In this document: in pieces, positions 1 to 11,772 of the stretch
Numbering within the stretch: position 1 is the stretch's first letter
Layout: every line of letters begins with the position of its first letter
Assembly (NCBI GenBank): GCA_022453515.1
Contig: JAJNNY010000005.1
Location: 434,001 to 498,000 of the forward strand
DNA length: 64,000 bases
From: Astrocystis sublimbata
Lineage: Eukaryota > Ascomycota > Sordariomycetes > Xylariales > Xylariaceae
Reading direction: 5' to 3'
Notes under the pieces: generated by a model
Databases searched by the model: none
What the model was told of the DNA's origin: nothing
Seen by the model: only the letters and a program-made list of their open reading frames with translations
Translations under genes and position numbers: made by a program

Positions 1-119
1 TCTCACAGCTCATACCCGATTTTTAATATTGACTGAGATGCATGTTTGAGACGTCGATCAAAACTTATATCCATCAAACAACAGGTTGCTGACAACTGGC
101 TGCCTCAACATCCCTCACC

Positions 120-950
120 ATGGCGTCGACAGAGCTGTTTACAGTGCCCATCGCAGCGCTGAAGTCCCACCCAGGCGGTAGTATCGTCTGCACCACGCCA
201 GCACCCAAAGTCTACCTCCTCACCTTCACATCACCGGCTGACAACCGGCTCACGCCACCCTTCTGCCGCGCGCTGATCGATGCGCTCGACATCATCGAGT
301 TTGGACACGAGCCGGGCGTCGTGGTCACCACCTCCGGGATCCAGAAATTCTATTCCAATGGCCTCGACCTCGGCCTAGCGATGTCTACGCTGGGCTACTG
401 GGAGGACAGCCTGTACCCTCTGTATCGGAGGTTTCTGACGTACCCCATGCCCACCGTGGCTATGATCAATGGCCACGCCTTCGCAGGCGGCCTTTTCCTG
501 GCAATGCATCACGACTACCGCGTCTTCACTGGGAGCGGGCGCGGGTTCGCATGCGTGAATGAGTTGGAGTTCGGCGCGCCGCTGCCCCCGCCACTGTCGG
601 GCATCGTGCGCATCAAGACTGCACCGCACGTGTATCGCTCACTTGTGCTGGAGGCCAAGCGCTTCAATGCCAAGGCCGCGCTTGAGGCTGGTATTGTTGA
701 TGCTGTGGGCGAGTTGGATGCTGTGCTGAAGTTGATTGAGGAGCGGGCGCTGGTTACAAAGGGTACGAAGAGCTCATATGGGTGGCTGAAACAGGAAATG
801 TACAAGGAGTCTGTTGCATTGTTGGACGTGAAGAGTCCGGCTGGTGATACCCCAGAGCAGCTTATACGTGCCAACAAGGCGCGCAAAGAAAGTGGGCAGA
901 AGTGGCTGAAGGAGTTGAGGGAGAAGCAAAGTCAGAAGGCGAAGTTGTAA
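120..950 (+). CDS. Peroxisomal enoyl-CoA hydratase/isomerase family protein (ECI-like)
   Basis: Single-exon protein of 276 residues with a crotonase fold. The oxyanion-hole region NGHAFAGG lies at residues 117-124, and CVNELEFGAPLP follows at 145-156. This second segment matches the region of fungal delta3,delta2-enoyl-CoA isomerases in which a glutamate is catalytic (E148 or E150 here). The C-terminus is AKL, a plausible PTS1, so the enzyme probably works in the peroxisome on unsaturated fatty acyl-CoA during beta-oxidation. The ATG at 120 has a favourable ACCATGG context. The gene converges on the flavoprotein gene downstream, with about 265 bp between the stops. Membership of the crotonase superfamily is clear. 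Isomerase rather than hydratase is inferred from the NE..FGAPL pattern. Confidence 0.88.
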   Translation: MASTELFTVPIAALKSHPGGSIVCTTPAPKVYLLTFTSPADNRLTPPFCRALIDALDIIEFGHEPGVVVTTSGIQKFYSNGLDLGLAMSTLGYWEDSLYPLYRRFLTYPMPTVAMINGHAFAGGLFLAMHHDYRVFTGSGRGFACVNELEFGAPLPPPLSGIVRIKTAPHVYRSLVLEAKRFNAKAALEAGIVDAVGELDAVLKLIEERALVTKGTKSSYGWLKQEMYKESVALLDVKSPAGDTPEQLIRANKARKESGQKWLKELREKQSQKAKL

Positions 951-1215
951 GTAGACCTGTTCACATTCAATATGTATGATCTTATCATGTAAACTACCCG
1001 AGATTTCCGAATCACTATTATACCACCGATTCGCTGTCATGGAACGCACCGAACGCATCACGAGGCTTGATATGAACGAAAGTTGTTGGTCAAAGATCTA
1101 CTGACTTTACTTATATCCAAAACCTGTTATCAGTTACCTACAAAGCACACGGGACCTGTTTGTTCGCCATGCTGCAAGGAGGAGTTGGACAACGCTTGAG
1201 CTACAGTCCGATCTT
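951..1215. other. Short convergent spacer
   Basis: The 3' ends of the isomerase (+) and the flavoprotein (-) face each other here. No open frame or RNA was recognised. Confidence 0.6.
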
Positions 1216-3318
1216 TCATACGGCTCTGGCTCCAGTATCCCGCAATCTCTTAGGCCATATACCCATCTTACCGGGTGAAAGTATGCCATTGGGGTCCAAG
1301 GAGTCCTGACACAAGTCAATACACGTACTCGAACCCCAAGCTTGAAGAAGCGCACTCACCTTTATTGTCTCTACGAATCGTCGGTATGCATGGTCATTGA
1401 AGTCGAATAGGTCGGCATTCTCGTCCATGTGATTGATGTGCGCTCTATACTTCGCAAACCCTCTGCTCGAACCCTCCTTGAAGAGATCGTGGAAAAGTCT
1501 GTCGACGTTGACGCGCTGTTCCTCGCTGGTCTTATCGAAACAGAGCATGCACACGAACACGGCGCACCGCTCTTGCAGGAAGAAATCGCAAAGCAAGTCG
1601 AAGCCGTGGGTTTCAAAGATCTTCCTCGCAGCTTTGACCCAGTCCAGCAGCACCTTGCCGTCGAGTGGCACGATGGGCGAGTATGCCCCGTGGGCACCGA
1701 TGGAGTCCTCTCGCTTGTTGTAGAAGTTCACCATTGGTATACTCCACATACTCGGGACTCCAACCCTAATACCGCCATACGGTTGAGGCACCGAAGTCGC
1801 TTCGAGAAGTCCTCCGTCTTCCCCACTGAACATATTTCGCTGCAGCCTCCCCGTCGGCGCCTTTTCCGTCACAACACGCAGAACCTCGGCATATTGAGCC
1901 TCGATAATATTCGTGGGGCCGTACAGTCCAAACTTGGCGGACCAACATCCGATGTCTAGCTCTTTCTGCAGCTCTTTGATCCGCCATTCCGGGATAGACC
2001 CCTCACCTGACCACCAGTCTGACCTCTTTCCAAAGATCGATGCCCATTCGTTTATATGGAAGCAGTAGACCATCAATGGGAGGGTTCCGTTCCGGCGCAG
2101 CTCGCCAAAGACGTCCACGATGGTGGCGACGTCGTCGAATTCCGGCATGTCGAACGAACACGCCATGTAGGATTGCGGCTGTTGTGTCAGGTAGATACCC
2201 ATCTTCGTCACAATCCCTAGATTACTCTGCAAGAAAAGCCCGTCAATGGTAGGCCCAAACGTGAGCTTCGTGAGATGCGCCGAGGGCGATTTGGTCATGG
2301 CGTACTGGCCCGTACGGACGACATCTCCGTCCGCGAGGACGACCTCCAATCCCGCGATGTTTTCATGGTGGATCGCCGTCGGCAGAAACCCCATGCCCCT
2401 ATCTAACGTCTAAACAGACACTCTTGTCAACATCATTTTCCAGTGCAAGAAACAAGCAGGGAACCCACATTCCCCATGACGCTACCCCATCCTATGCGTG
2501 CATAAATCATGTCAGTCGAGATTCCTAACCTCCATATGGTAGCAAGTGCTAGATCAATCGACACAATAGGACTAAAGTATCCGGCACCGCAGGTTTTGAT
2601 ACATACCTAGAGATGCTGTACTGGGCCATAGCTTCAATTTCTTATCCACGCAGAAGGTATAGAGATCCCCGAACGTGACGCCTGGCTCGACCACGACGTA
2701 TCCGAACTTTTCGTCGACCTCGATGACTTTGTTCATGCGGTGGAGGTCCAACGCGATGCAACCTGGGACGCGCGGTGCGGGCCCTCCGTAGCTGTTCTCC
2801 CATTCAGTCCACCAAGTTTGAGCGACGCGGGGAAGCTGTACACCATTGGAGCTGGGCTGAGTCTGGGCATGCATACCCCATATTCTTTCCCCGTGAGAAA
2901 GTCCATACAGCAATCTTGTACTCGTTCGCAATCTTCAAGAATGCCTGAATCTCCTCAACCGACGAGGGGCTTTGCTCATAGGCAGTCAGATATATAGTGC
3001 CTAAGCTGTCGTGATAGAGACTCGTCCAGAGAATCGTGAAGCTCACCAAACAGCGGCACTAGGTATATGTCGTGTCTTTCCTGCTTCCGGGATGTCGTAG
3101 GGGTCAATGTAGTATTTGAGGTCGTCGCCCGTGAACACGGCATCTTTCCCTATGACTGCGACGACCTTCTCTATGGCCTGAGAGAAATCATCCTGTGAAA
3201 CGCCGGGAGGCAAAATAAGCTCGATCGTTTGACTCAGAGGCGCAGAGAATACATCTTCATGAGCGGTCTGATACGTAGGGTCGGCGTAAGTTGGGGGACG
3301 CCCATCTACTGCGGCCAT
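1216..3318 (-). CDS. Vanillyl-alcohol oxidase-type FAD-linked oxidase, six exons
   Basis: Rebuilt from six exons in descending order: 3318-3047, 3005-2877, 2791-2607, 2491-2469, 2409-1360 and 1305-1216. This gives about 582 residues, and all phases agree. Recognisable parts are the N-terminal DPYD segment, a PP-loop FAD-binding domain (WTFSRGKNMGYGGPAPRVPG, then VVEPGVTFGDLY), WGSVMGNTLDRGMGF, and the C-terminal DPNGILSPGKMGIWP typical of vanillyl-alcohol oxidases. Such enzymes oxidise para-substituted phenols, so lignin-derived phenolics are the likely substrates. The fourth exon is only 23 nt and is needed to restore the conserved GSVMGN loop. The last intron is 54 nt without a stop, so an unspliced reading stays open. 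The first intron (3006-3046, 41 nt) is the least certain. The histidine that carries FAD covalently in the archetype seems replaced. No signal peptide was seen. Confidence 0.83.
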
Positions 3319-5773
3319 TTTGACGATATGCTCAAGACAACCTGCACGTGCTATCAGGACATTTCACACGCAAGGCAGCTGGCTACATGGAGCACTTTGG
3401 TAGCCTGCGCGTCCGATTATATAAGTTGCCATTTCTCCTCATTTGAAAGATCCTTGGTGCAAGTGCGGAGGTGGACGCATTTATGCTGTCGGCTGCCGGT
3501 AATACGGAAGCTCCTGTTTCTCGCAGCCTGCTCGGCAGTTGATTTGAAGGTTAATTGAGCCATCCCAGCAACCCAGTTGCTGGGAGTCCTCGACCGCGCC
3601 TAAGTTGGTTGGACTCGAGCTTGTAGCCTCTCGTGCGGTATTGTCTTCCAACTTCATTTTATCACCCAATACTGTATGAGGAGGGTATCTCCGATACGGC
3701 TTACGTTGCCATCGTCGTACTATCTACTGCGTCAGATAGCACCAGTCATAAGCCATGCCAAGATGGCCTGGTTATTTTTTGCTTTTGATAAATGTGTCTG
3801 TGCTGCTATCTCTCGATACTGCCTGAGGAACGGATTAGTTCTGGGAAACTTTCCGCCATACTGCTGTTAGATACACTGGGATGTGAAGCCGATTGTGAGT
3901 TGGACGGCAGTTATAACTCAGCAGCACAGCGAGGACGTGATTCAATGGAAGATGTCAAGCGTCAAAATCATCCTTGTGAAGGCAGACACACAAGAGGCAA
4001 AGTGTTGGTTTTTGAATTCGGGGCAAGAGCCATGTTCCGGATCGCGCACTGGCTATGATGCACTAGAAGGTGTTGCAATCAGATGGGTCAGACTACGAAT
4101 ATTCATTGCGTATCTGTACGTACTTGAGGGGGAAAAGCAATATTTTTATATATGTCCTACGCATAGATCCTTGGTCTACATAGTACCTACCTACATGCAC
4201 GTATGTAGGACCTAGGCATTCCTGGAGGGTCTGGTATGAGCCCAACTACATGTAGCAAGGTGATTTTTTACAACAAACTATCCAAACCTCAAGACTGCCA
4301 CTGTTTGTGTTATTGGCATTAACATCCTGAGAATCTCGAAGCTAATGGAAGGCAGCGAGAGTATGGGGCTGATTACCGGGAAGATGATCCAATTACCGAT
4401 ACGGTGATATTGTCGTGCATGCACGTGAAAACTAATTCCATGATGGGCAATTCGACATGTTATCTATCGTACACATATCTCTCCACCACAAAGGGGGTGC
4501 TGGCGACACCTCGACAACAGACTGACTACTCGTACGTAGTACCTAGGATGCCAAGGCGTCCGCCTCACCCTTGTTGTACATTAGCCAGCTCCGGCGCGGC
4601 AGGTGACGGGGCATTTTAATTGCCCAAGCAATAGGTATAGTTCAATGTGCGATAAAAGGCCGACAATGCGCAGAGTAGGGGAGCTCTTGACATAAGAATC
4701 TGATATCATGCTAGAGAGAGAACAGGTCCATTCGAAGAAGTTGAGCATAAGCCGTCGGTCGGTTGAAGATAAGGCTGATGTATGTAGTTGTTGAAGAAGA
4801 ACGGCAAGATCATGGATGAACGCTGTACTGAATAGTAGGGAGGCGGTAGGGCGATACAAATGGGAAGAGGCGCCATCGCCCGCTAAACAGGCAAACTGCC
4901 GGAATTATCAGCGTGTTAAGCCTATTACGGTATGGTGCCGGCGAGAGCACCCCACTCCAATCGGCCAACGCATCAACGCATCTCACATGCTGGTTTATAT
5001 TTACAGCTGGACCAGATCAGTACAACTCGGATTGCCCCACCTTACATTGTCTGCCCAGGGTTGAGCTCGGCCATTGTTTACGTTTGGGACAGCCCACTAT
5101 TGGTTGCTAGGTAGGTGAGCAGTGCAGCTACCAACATTGAACCTATGGTACCTAGCCCGCTTAGGTAGGTACATGTACCTAATCAATCGCCCACGCCCAC
5201 ATTGCCTCAGGCCTGTATATTGGCGAGTTGGGATGTCGGATGCATGAGTTTAATAAAGTACCGGTTCGATGACGATGGCGCTAAGGAAGCAGCAGCCTGA
5301 GATATCGCTATCGACTGTGGGATGAATCTCTCACACATGCTGTGCACCAACCTGCCTCGATAGTATCTGTACAATCGATCCCCTTTTTTTCTACTTCCCA
5401 TCGTGAACCCTCACGGCCCCGTCCCGTCCCACAGTCAATCTCCTTACCGCAAAAATCAATCTAGCATACGACTGCAGCCGCCAGCTTTGCCCACGTCAGC
5501 TTGAATAATCCCTGCGACGTGACCTGTACAACTCATTCCGACTCTTCAAGCTTCTGGATGGTGACTCCTACCTACTTCGAACAATCCTGCCCGCCTTGAT
5601 GACCGTCAATCGTCGCGAAAACACCACAGCACACAACCCACAGTCCAGGGCCGTGCTCGAATATCCACCGTTGTTACTGCCTCCTGCTTGTGCACCCGTA
5701 GCAGGGCAGATCACCACAGCCACGGGCCTCAGGCTGTTTCCATTGATACGCCTCGGTAGAGCCACACACACAA
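3319..5773. other. Long divergent spacer with TAGGTA-type motifs
   Basis: About 2.5 kb lies between the flavoprotein (-) and the RhoGEF-like gene (+). Only short shadow frames are present, with no family resemblance. TAGGTA/TACCTA motifs cluster near 4182-4216, 4539-4548 and 5106-5182. A pyrimidine-rich stretch near 5380-5430 and a C/A-rich run up to 5770 look like the promoter and leader of the downstream gene. Confidence 0.6.
3417..3424 (-). promoter_or_regulatory. Candidate TATA box of the VAO-type gene
   Basis: The palindrome TTATATAA lies about 100 bp upstream of the start codon at 3318. It is a plausible core-promoter element by sequence and distance only. Confidence 0.35.
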
Positions 5774-5908
5774 ATGGCTAATGATGCAGTCAGGTAAGTG
5801 TCCTGCCTGCCACTGGGTTCCATGCAGATCCCCCTCCATGACGTCTGAGACCCCCAGGCATGCCAGGAATGCGACTGACCTTCTGTCGCTGCTTCGTCTA
5901 GGCCATGA
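5774..5908 (+). promoter_or_regulatory. Probable spliced uORF whose stop overlaps the main start codon
   Basis: An ATG at 5774 is followed after 20 nt by a strong donor GTAAGT at 5794. The acceptor TCTAG ends at 5901, just before GCCATGACA. Joining 5774-5793 to 5902 gives an eight-codon reading frame, M-A-N-D-A-V-R-P. Its TGA (5906-5908) overlaps the main ATG (5905-5907) as ATGA. This placement would allow stop-dependent reinitiation. The splice is predicted from consensus only. Confidence 0.4.
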
Positions 5909-8900
5909 CAGCCCCGAACCCAGCCGACGAAGAAACTGACCCCTCGGGGCCCCAGAACTCCGAGGCCGGCGCCGAGCCCGGTGCCACCGTCCCAAAAGAT
6001 GGCCCAAGTACTGATGCCGGCGGCGGCGGCGAGGCCTCGAATACCGGCACCACAGACAGCGGCGACAATGCAGCCTCGAAGCCAACACCAGGGGCCACCC
6101 GGCGTCGGGCGAGCACGGTAAAGCCACCCCCTACGCTTCTCAGCGACTTCCTGCTCGGTCGTCCATCGCCTGCTCGTCTGGCGGCAGACAAGAAAGCGGC
6201 CAAAGAAAAGATACGGCAGCGGCGGATGAGCCTCGAAGCAGTCAAGGCAGAAATGCGTGAAGCCACTGTGCAGCGGATCCAAGCACCTGGAGGTGTGCGC
6301 GACAGAGTGACAAAATGGCAGAGCGCAAATGCAGAGGCTATGGCCCGCGCCGACCCGCTTGCCGCCCCCTCGGAGCCCAGCGAGGTCCATATACACGTCG
6401 ACGAGGAGAGCGTGACCGAGGAGGACCGTGTCAAGATAAAGATGCGCCAGAAGAAGAGACCGCCACTGAATGTGCTGCCCAGTGCCAAGAGCACCGAAGC
6501 CGAGGAAGACCATCGCGATAGTCAAGACAAACCCAGCCCGAGCCCGCCTAAGAAGCGCGTCGTGAGCGATACAAACTGGGTCAACAAGGACCAGAAATCT
6601 AAAAACCCTCCCAAGCATGAGCCGCCAAAGGGAAAACAACCCGAAAGCGGCGGCTCCCCTCTGCCCAAAAACTTCCTATCGCGCCCGGCCCCGAATCCCA
6701 CTTTCTCCAAGAAAATCCAAGAGTGGGCGATCAAAGTCGAAGTGCCGGACGAGCCAGTCAAACGTGTACTCCCGAGATCAGCTGCAAGTAAATCAGTCGG
6801 CAGTGGGGACGGAATACGAGTAAAGTCTATGGACAGCTCGATTCTAAGCGACAGTACCATCACAGATGCTCGATCTGGCACAACCCATAGCGACAGCGTA
6901 ACTGCATCGCAAAAGTCAAGGGCAGTGTACGACGACGGCATCCGAGTCAAGCCTGTGCCTCTGAAAACCCCAAATGAAAATGACAAGAAGGTGAAGTCGC
7001 AGTCAAGATCAATTCCCGATGACGGGATTCGAGTCCGACCCGGGCGCCCAGCATCGAGAGACTCCAATAGCACAGTTCGAGCATCTTCGATACAGACCTC
7101 GAAAGTAACAAGTACTAATACTGACCCAACGAATCTTTCACGTCGTCGATCGCAGTCGGCTGGGGGTAGACATACACGGCATTCCGAGTCGGACCTTTCT
7201 ACGCCAAGAAGAACAAGACAAGCTACGAGGGCCACCTCAAAGAAGCCAGCCCCTACCCGCCCAAGACGTGCAAAGAGTGTGGCCGAGACTGAAACCACTG
7301 CACACGACGACATTTCCGATAGCGAATCCTGGTCTAGTGGTTACGACGATGAATCGGAAGTTCCATCTAGCCTACCGCAAAAGTCGCTCGCAGACATACC
7401 ATTCGGCAATTCTGCCTTCAGCGAATTAGACCTGCCTCGAGGACGGGGCGAACGTCCAACGATGAGACCAAAGACCGATAGACAGTCTAGCTTCAGGGGC
7501 GCTACTAAAGTCCTGAAGAAAGCACTAGTCGAGGGCAAAAAGATCTTAACTGAGAGAGCGGAACCCCCTAGGCCTGCAGCCAATCGACCGCCCAACATCG
7601 AGAACTGGTTGAAGGATACTGTGGACCCATTCGTCGAAGGCCAAAGTGAGGTCCGAGATGAACCTAAAAGGAGGTCCGTCGAGAAAGAATGGGCAAGTGA
7701 GAGCAAGACACGGCGCTCGGTCTCGTCCTCCCGACGTCTATCTACAAACCCTAGTCAGGACGATGACAGTCATCATAGGCGAAGTGAGCCGAGGCCTACA
7801 TCAAAGCACACTCATGACGATGACAGCCACCTCAAACGAAGCGAGCTTAGACCTACGTCAAGCTCAAAGTATACCCATGATGATGACACCCATCACAGAC
7901 GAAGCGAGCCTAGACCCACATCAAAGCATACACACGATGATAACAGTCACCATAGACGAAGCGATCCGAAGCCTGTATCGAAGCCTGCTTATGATGATGA
8001 CACTTACCATAAAAGAAGTGAGCCGAAGCCTACGCCAAGACCGATACATGACGATCGTCGTGACGAACCGCCAACAAGCCCATCGCCTGGCGCACTCAGA
8101 CGAAGTCAAGCGACAAGATCTCCAACGACATCTGGGAGGGGCTCGACCAAGAGAGGAATCAAAGAAAAGATCATAGATGCATTTCGCGGAGAGTCCAGCG
8201 TTCAGACGCCGAATCGAACAGAATATTCGAGCTACGACGATATGTATGATGACGAGAGCGACCGGACTATCGAGCACCAAGACCGACCCCGTTCTTCTGG
8301 TCCAAGGCGGAGCTCAACCCCATCCGACGAAGATTCTTACATATCATCCTATATATCATCCTACATATCCGAAGACTCCATTCAGCCAAAAGCAAATCAT
8401 CCCATTCCAAAGCGACGACCTCCTACCAACGGCATCCATGAACTATCTACGATAGTTTCCGACGCTGATACACTCAGTACGCTAGAATCGGAGCTGTCGT
8501 CAAGACTTTCTGACTCTACACTGACCCAAACTACAACGACACGCAGTGCAGGCTTGAACAGGAAGTCCGCCGTTTCCCGTAAACGAAGCGAAAAGTCTGG
8601 CTTAAAGAGGAGGCTTACCAAGCATTCTGACTTGGTGTCAGTACTCTCGTTGCCTGACGACACTCCATCCCCTAGTCGCAGTCGCAGTCTTCGTTCATCT
8701 CATAGTGTGAGACGAGTATCCAACCACCTTCGCGATGCCACCGTGGATAACCTTATACGGGAATTTGTGAAGGATGAGAATCTATATTCGCGAGAATTGA
8801 AGACGCTCGTAGATGGGGTTATTCCAGTTCTTCTGTCTCAATTTGTCCACCTAAAAGAGCAAGCATCAGGGGGGCTTTTCACATCTCCAAGTAGTTCACA

Positions 8901-11772
8901 CAAAGACGACCCTCTACCGAAAGCAGTGGTCAATATGGGAGTAGTGCTTGAGAAACTCAAGATTCAACATCGCCGATGCCCCCTGAACGACATACACAGA
9001 CTTCCGCAGTGGCTTGAGGCAGTCACCCCAATCTACGGCAACTATCTAGATGTATGGCGCCTCGGCTTTCAGGGAATCATCGTCAATCTAGCGCCAGCTT
9101 CGCCAGATGACGAGGACTCCCTTATAGGTGCGATGCCGCGCAACGCGCAAGGTGATATTCTCAACGAAGATGGAGAACGTATAGATGTAGCACATCTTCT
9201 CAAACGCCCACTAGTTCGTACAAAATGGATTACTAAGTTCATCCAAGTAAGTCTTGCCACTTTCGTGTAGCGATATCGTGACAACTAACGGTAATAGGGA
9301 TATCGAGCTGTCGCCGGCACACCTCAATACGAGTCCCTTGCGTCCAAGTGGGAGGCATTGCAAGAGAAGGCCCGTAAAAGATACAAGGAAGAGACCGCAA
9401 GAATCATTGACGATGATGCCAAGAAAACTGACACCAGCCGAACCCGTGACTTAGAAACCATGGCCGCCGCTGATAAGGTGAGAATCGATCGATTTCGACA
9501 AGTATATGCTAAGGATACATTCTCGCTCGATCTTCGACACTCAAATGGCCAGCGTCTTATATGTCAAGTTGAGCTGGTATACCGAGACAATCCACTCTTC
9601 AAATCCGATCCCGGCGACCTGCTTATCAGGGAAATCGGCAACGGCGGCCGCTCATGGTTGCTCTTTGCTCCTATCACTGGCAACTATTTATCAGCTCGAA
9701 AAGGAGACCATGGGCACGATCTCGTGGTCATGATCAGAGGCTATAGAGACGAATGGTTTGAACTGGTCACTTTGGCCACCGACAGCGAAGACCAAGTTCT
9801 GGATTGGCTAAAGATTCTGGGTACTGATCCAGTACCACCAGACGTCAAAGAAATCCCCTTACTGGACTCTACAACCGTGCTTTCAGCAAGCTCCAGTGTC
9901 CTGGACATGCCAGTAGGAGAGAGAAAGCGTCGCTCCCAACAATACTCCCCATCATTGACCACTCCTTCCCCCGTGGACTTAAAGCAGGAGCCTAGATCAC
10001 GAAGGCGAAATCAAGAGCCGCTTTTTGAACCCCCCACCAGGTCGCCCCCAGCAGTACCATATCCCGAGAATACCCTGACGCAAGACTCTTACACATCACC
10101 CCAGCGCCAGTTATCAGGCACTTCTCAGCCAAACGTAGAGGGAGAGCAAACCCACTTACAAGATGATGGATACGCCGATATACCAACCCATGATGAGGAA
10201 ATTCCAGACGACACTGCATATGGAGATGATGATGAGCCACCGCCGCCACCAGCTCATCGAACTCTAGATGCAAAGAACTCCCCTGCACTTTTGCCCCCAG
10301 CAGACGCGTACTCTAGTCTCAAGCGACGGGGCTCTTCACCCCTTAAGCACGAGTACTATCCGTCTGATGCATCGTCTGATGACTCTTATTCATCAGCTTC
10401 GGAGGATGAATACTCTTACTCTGAGGAATCATCTGATGATGAACTTGAGGAAGCTGAAATGCCCGACTCTGTGCCTGCTATCAGTATCAAGAAAGAGGTC
10501 GAACCTTACACTCCCTCCATTATCTCCGCCAGATCAAAGAGCCCCACGCCCTCTATAGCAGCCTCGGATGAGACAGAAAAGCCTGAGCCTAGTCAGGCTC
10601 AGTCAAGCTATCTTTACAAGTCTCTCGCGACCATCTCGTATTGGGACAACAAGCACGGATGTTGGAAGGATCTCTGGCCTGATGTGTGTTCGATTGTGAC
10701 AACACCAGGCTTGATCGAAGCCTATCCTCTTCGACGACATCACACTTCAACAGAAGCGGTCAATCATGAGGAAGAATATCCCCTTATTGCGCTAGATCTC
10801 ACCCCTCTAGTCATGCTGCGGACTAGTACAGCTCTTGATCTCGAAATAAGATCTCCGGTCTTGAGCTACGCTCGATTATTCACCAAGGTGAACAAGATCG
10901 AAACCAATTTCTTCCGCTTCCGAGCCCCCTCAATCCAAGAGTGTGAGTCCTTGTACATGGCGGTCCACCGTGCTCGCCTAGACAATGCCAAATACAAGGC
11001 ACTAGAGGAAGAGACGCGGGTCCGAGCTTTCGGGCAAGGTCAAGTCGCGCACAACGATGGTGACGGGAGCAGCCAGCGCCGAAGCTGGTTCGGTCGCAAG
11101 AACAGCTATCGCGCCTCGGCCCGGGCGCCTTCCCAATCCCAGGGCAGCACGACGCATTCCAGCATATCAGCATCTTCGTTCCTTAAGAAACTTCTAGGCG
11201 GTGGCGGCCAGTTTAATATCGCCATGTCTTCGGTTCACCAACAAAACAGATTTGGCAGTGGCGACAACTCACTGTATGAGTCAGCTTCAAGCACGCCGCC
11301 TCGCTCGCCATCCGTCAGCGCCGCCAACAGCGCCACAATTGCAAAGATGAATCTCACAACCAACAACCTCAAGATTCGACTACACCTACTCGTCTCAGCC
11401 AGCAAGTGGGAAGACTACGGGAACTGCTTCCTTGAGGTGACGCGTCCGGATCAAGGCACGCGACAAAATCTACGAAAATACCAGGGTATGGAGAAGCGCA
11501 TCATTGTGACCACGATCCCGAAGAAATCTGCGGACGAGCCTCGGGTGGTATTGGATGTCGTACTAGGCAGCCGGTGTTTCTCTCGCCTCGGAAGCAGAGG
11601 AATTCTACTGAACGTATGGGAAGAAGTCCGCGATGAGAGCGGTGAGATGGGAGTCGCTCCCAAGGGCGGCGGCAGTGGTGGTAATGTTAATAAGTGGTGC
11701 TTCCAGTGTGCCAGTGTAATGGAAGCCACTTGGATTTACGGAATTGTCACGCAGGAGGTTGTTATTGGTTGA
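5905..11772 (+). CDS. Large RhoGEF/PH-like scaffold protein with disordered repeat-rich N-terminal half
   Basis: Two coding exons, 5905-9246 and 9298-11772, are joined across a 51-nt intron with a CTAAC branch site, giving about 1,938 residues. The first roughly 930 residues are Ser/Arg/Asp/Pro-rich and probably disordered. They carry three DDGIRV(K/R) copies (6808-7045), six degenerate H-DDD-H-RRSEP-PTS units (7759-8065) and a short SYIS repeat (8337-8370). A helical segment with the pattern of a Dbl-homology start follows (near residues 945-975, VDNLIREFVKDENLYSRELK). Next come a PH-like region ending WLKILG, another acidic linker, a second PH-like region (after SSYLYKSLATISYW) and a conserved C-terminal beta-rich domain. 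The likely role is guanine-nucleotide exchange or scaffolding for a Rho-type GTPase. The family is conserved in Pezizomycotina to my memory, but catalytic exchange activity is not proven. A TAG directly precedes the ATG in frame, supporting this start. Confidence 0.72.
6808..7045 (+). repeat. Three-copy DDGIRVK motif in the RhoGEF-like protein
   Basis: GDGIRVKSM, DDGIRVKPVP and DDGIRVRPG occur at intervals of about 40 residues within disordered sequence. The spacing and conservation suggest a short linear binding motif in three copies. Confidence 0.6.
7759..8065 (+). repeat. Six degenerate tandem repeats of about 54-63 nt in coding sequence
   Basis: Units begin near 7759, 7816, 7879, 7936, 7993 and 8050 and encode variants of DDDSHHRRSEPRPTSK. 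Unit lengths are multiples of three, so the frame is kept. They differ by scattered substitutions, so the array is old rather than newly expanded. Confidence 0.75.

Noticed and set aside
1429..1959. 176-residue plus-strand open frame
   Set aside because: It is antisense to the well-supported VAO-type exon and has no family features.
5674..6639. 321-residue minus-strand open frame
   Set aside because: Shadow of the GC-rich N-terminal part of the RhoGEF-like gene; cysteine-rich and unpatterned.
7759..8065. Regularly spaced repeats that might suggest a CRISPR array
   Set aside because: Units are in frame, of unequal length and encode a repeated peptide inside a eukaryotic gene; there are no constant direct repeats with unique spacers.
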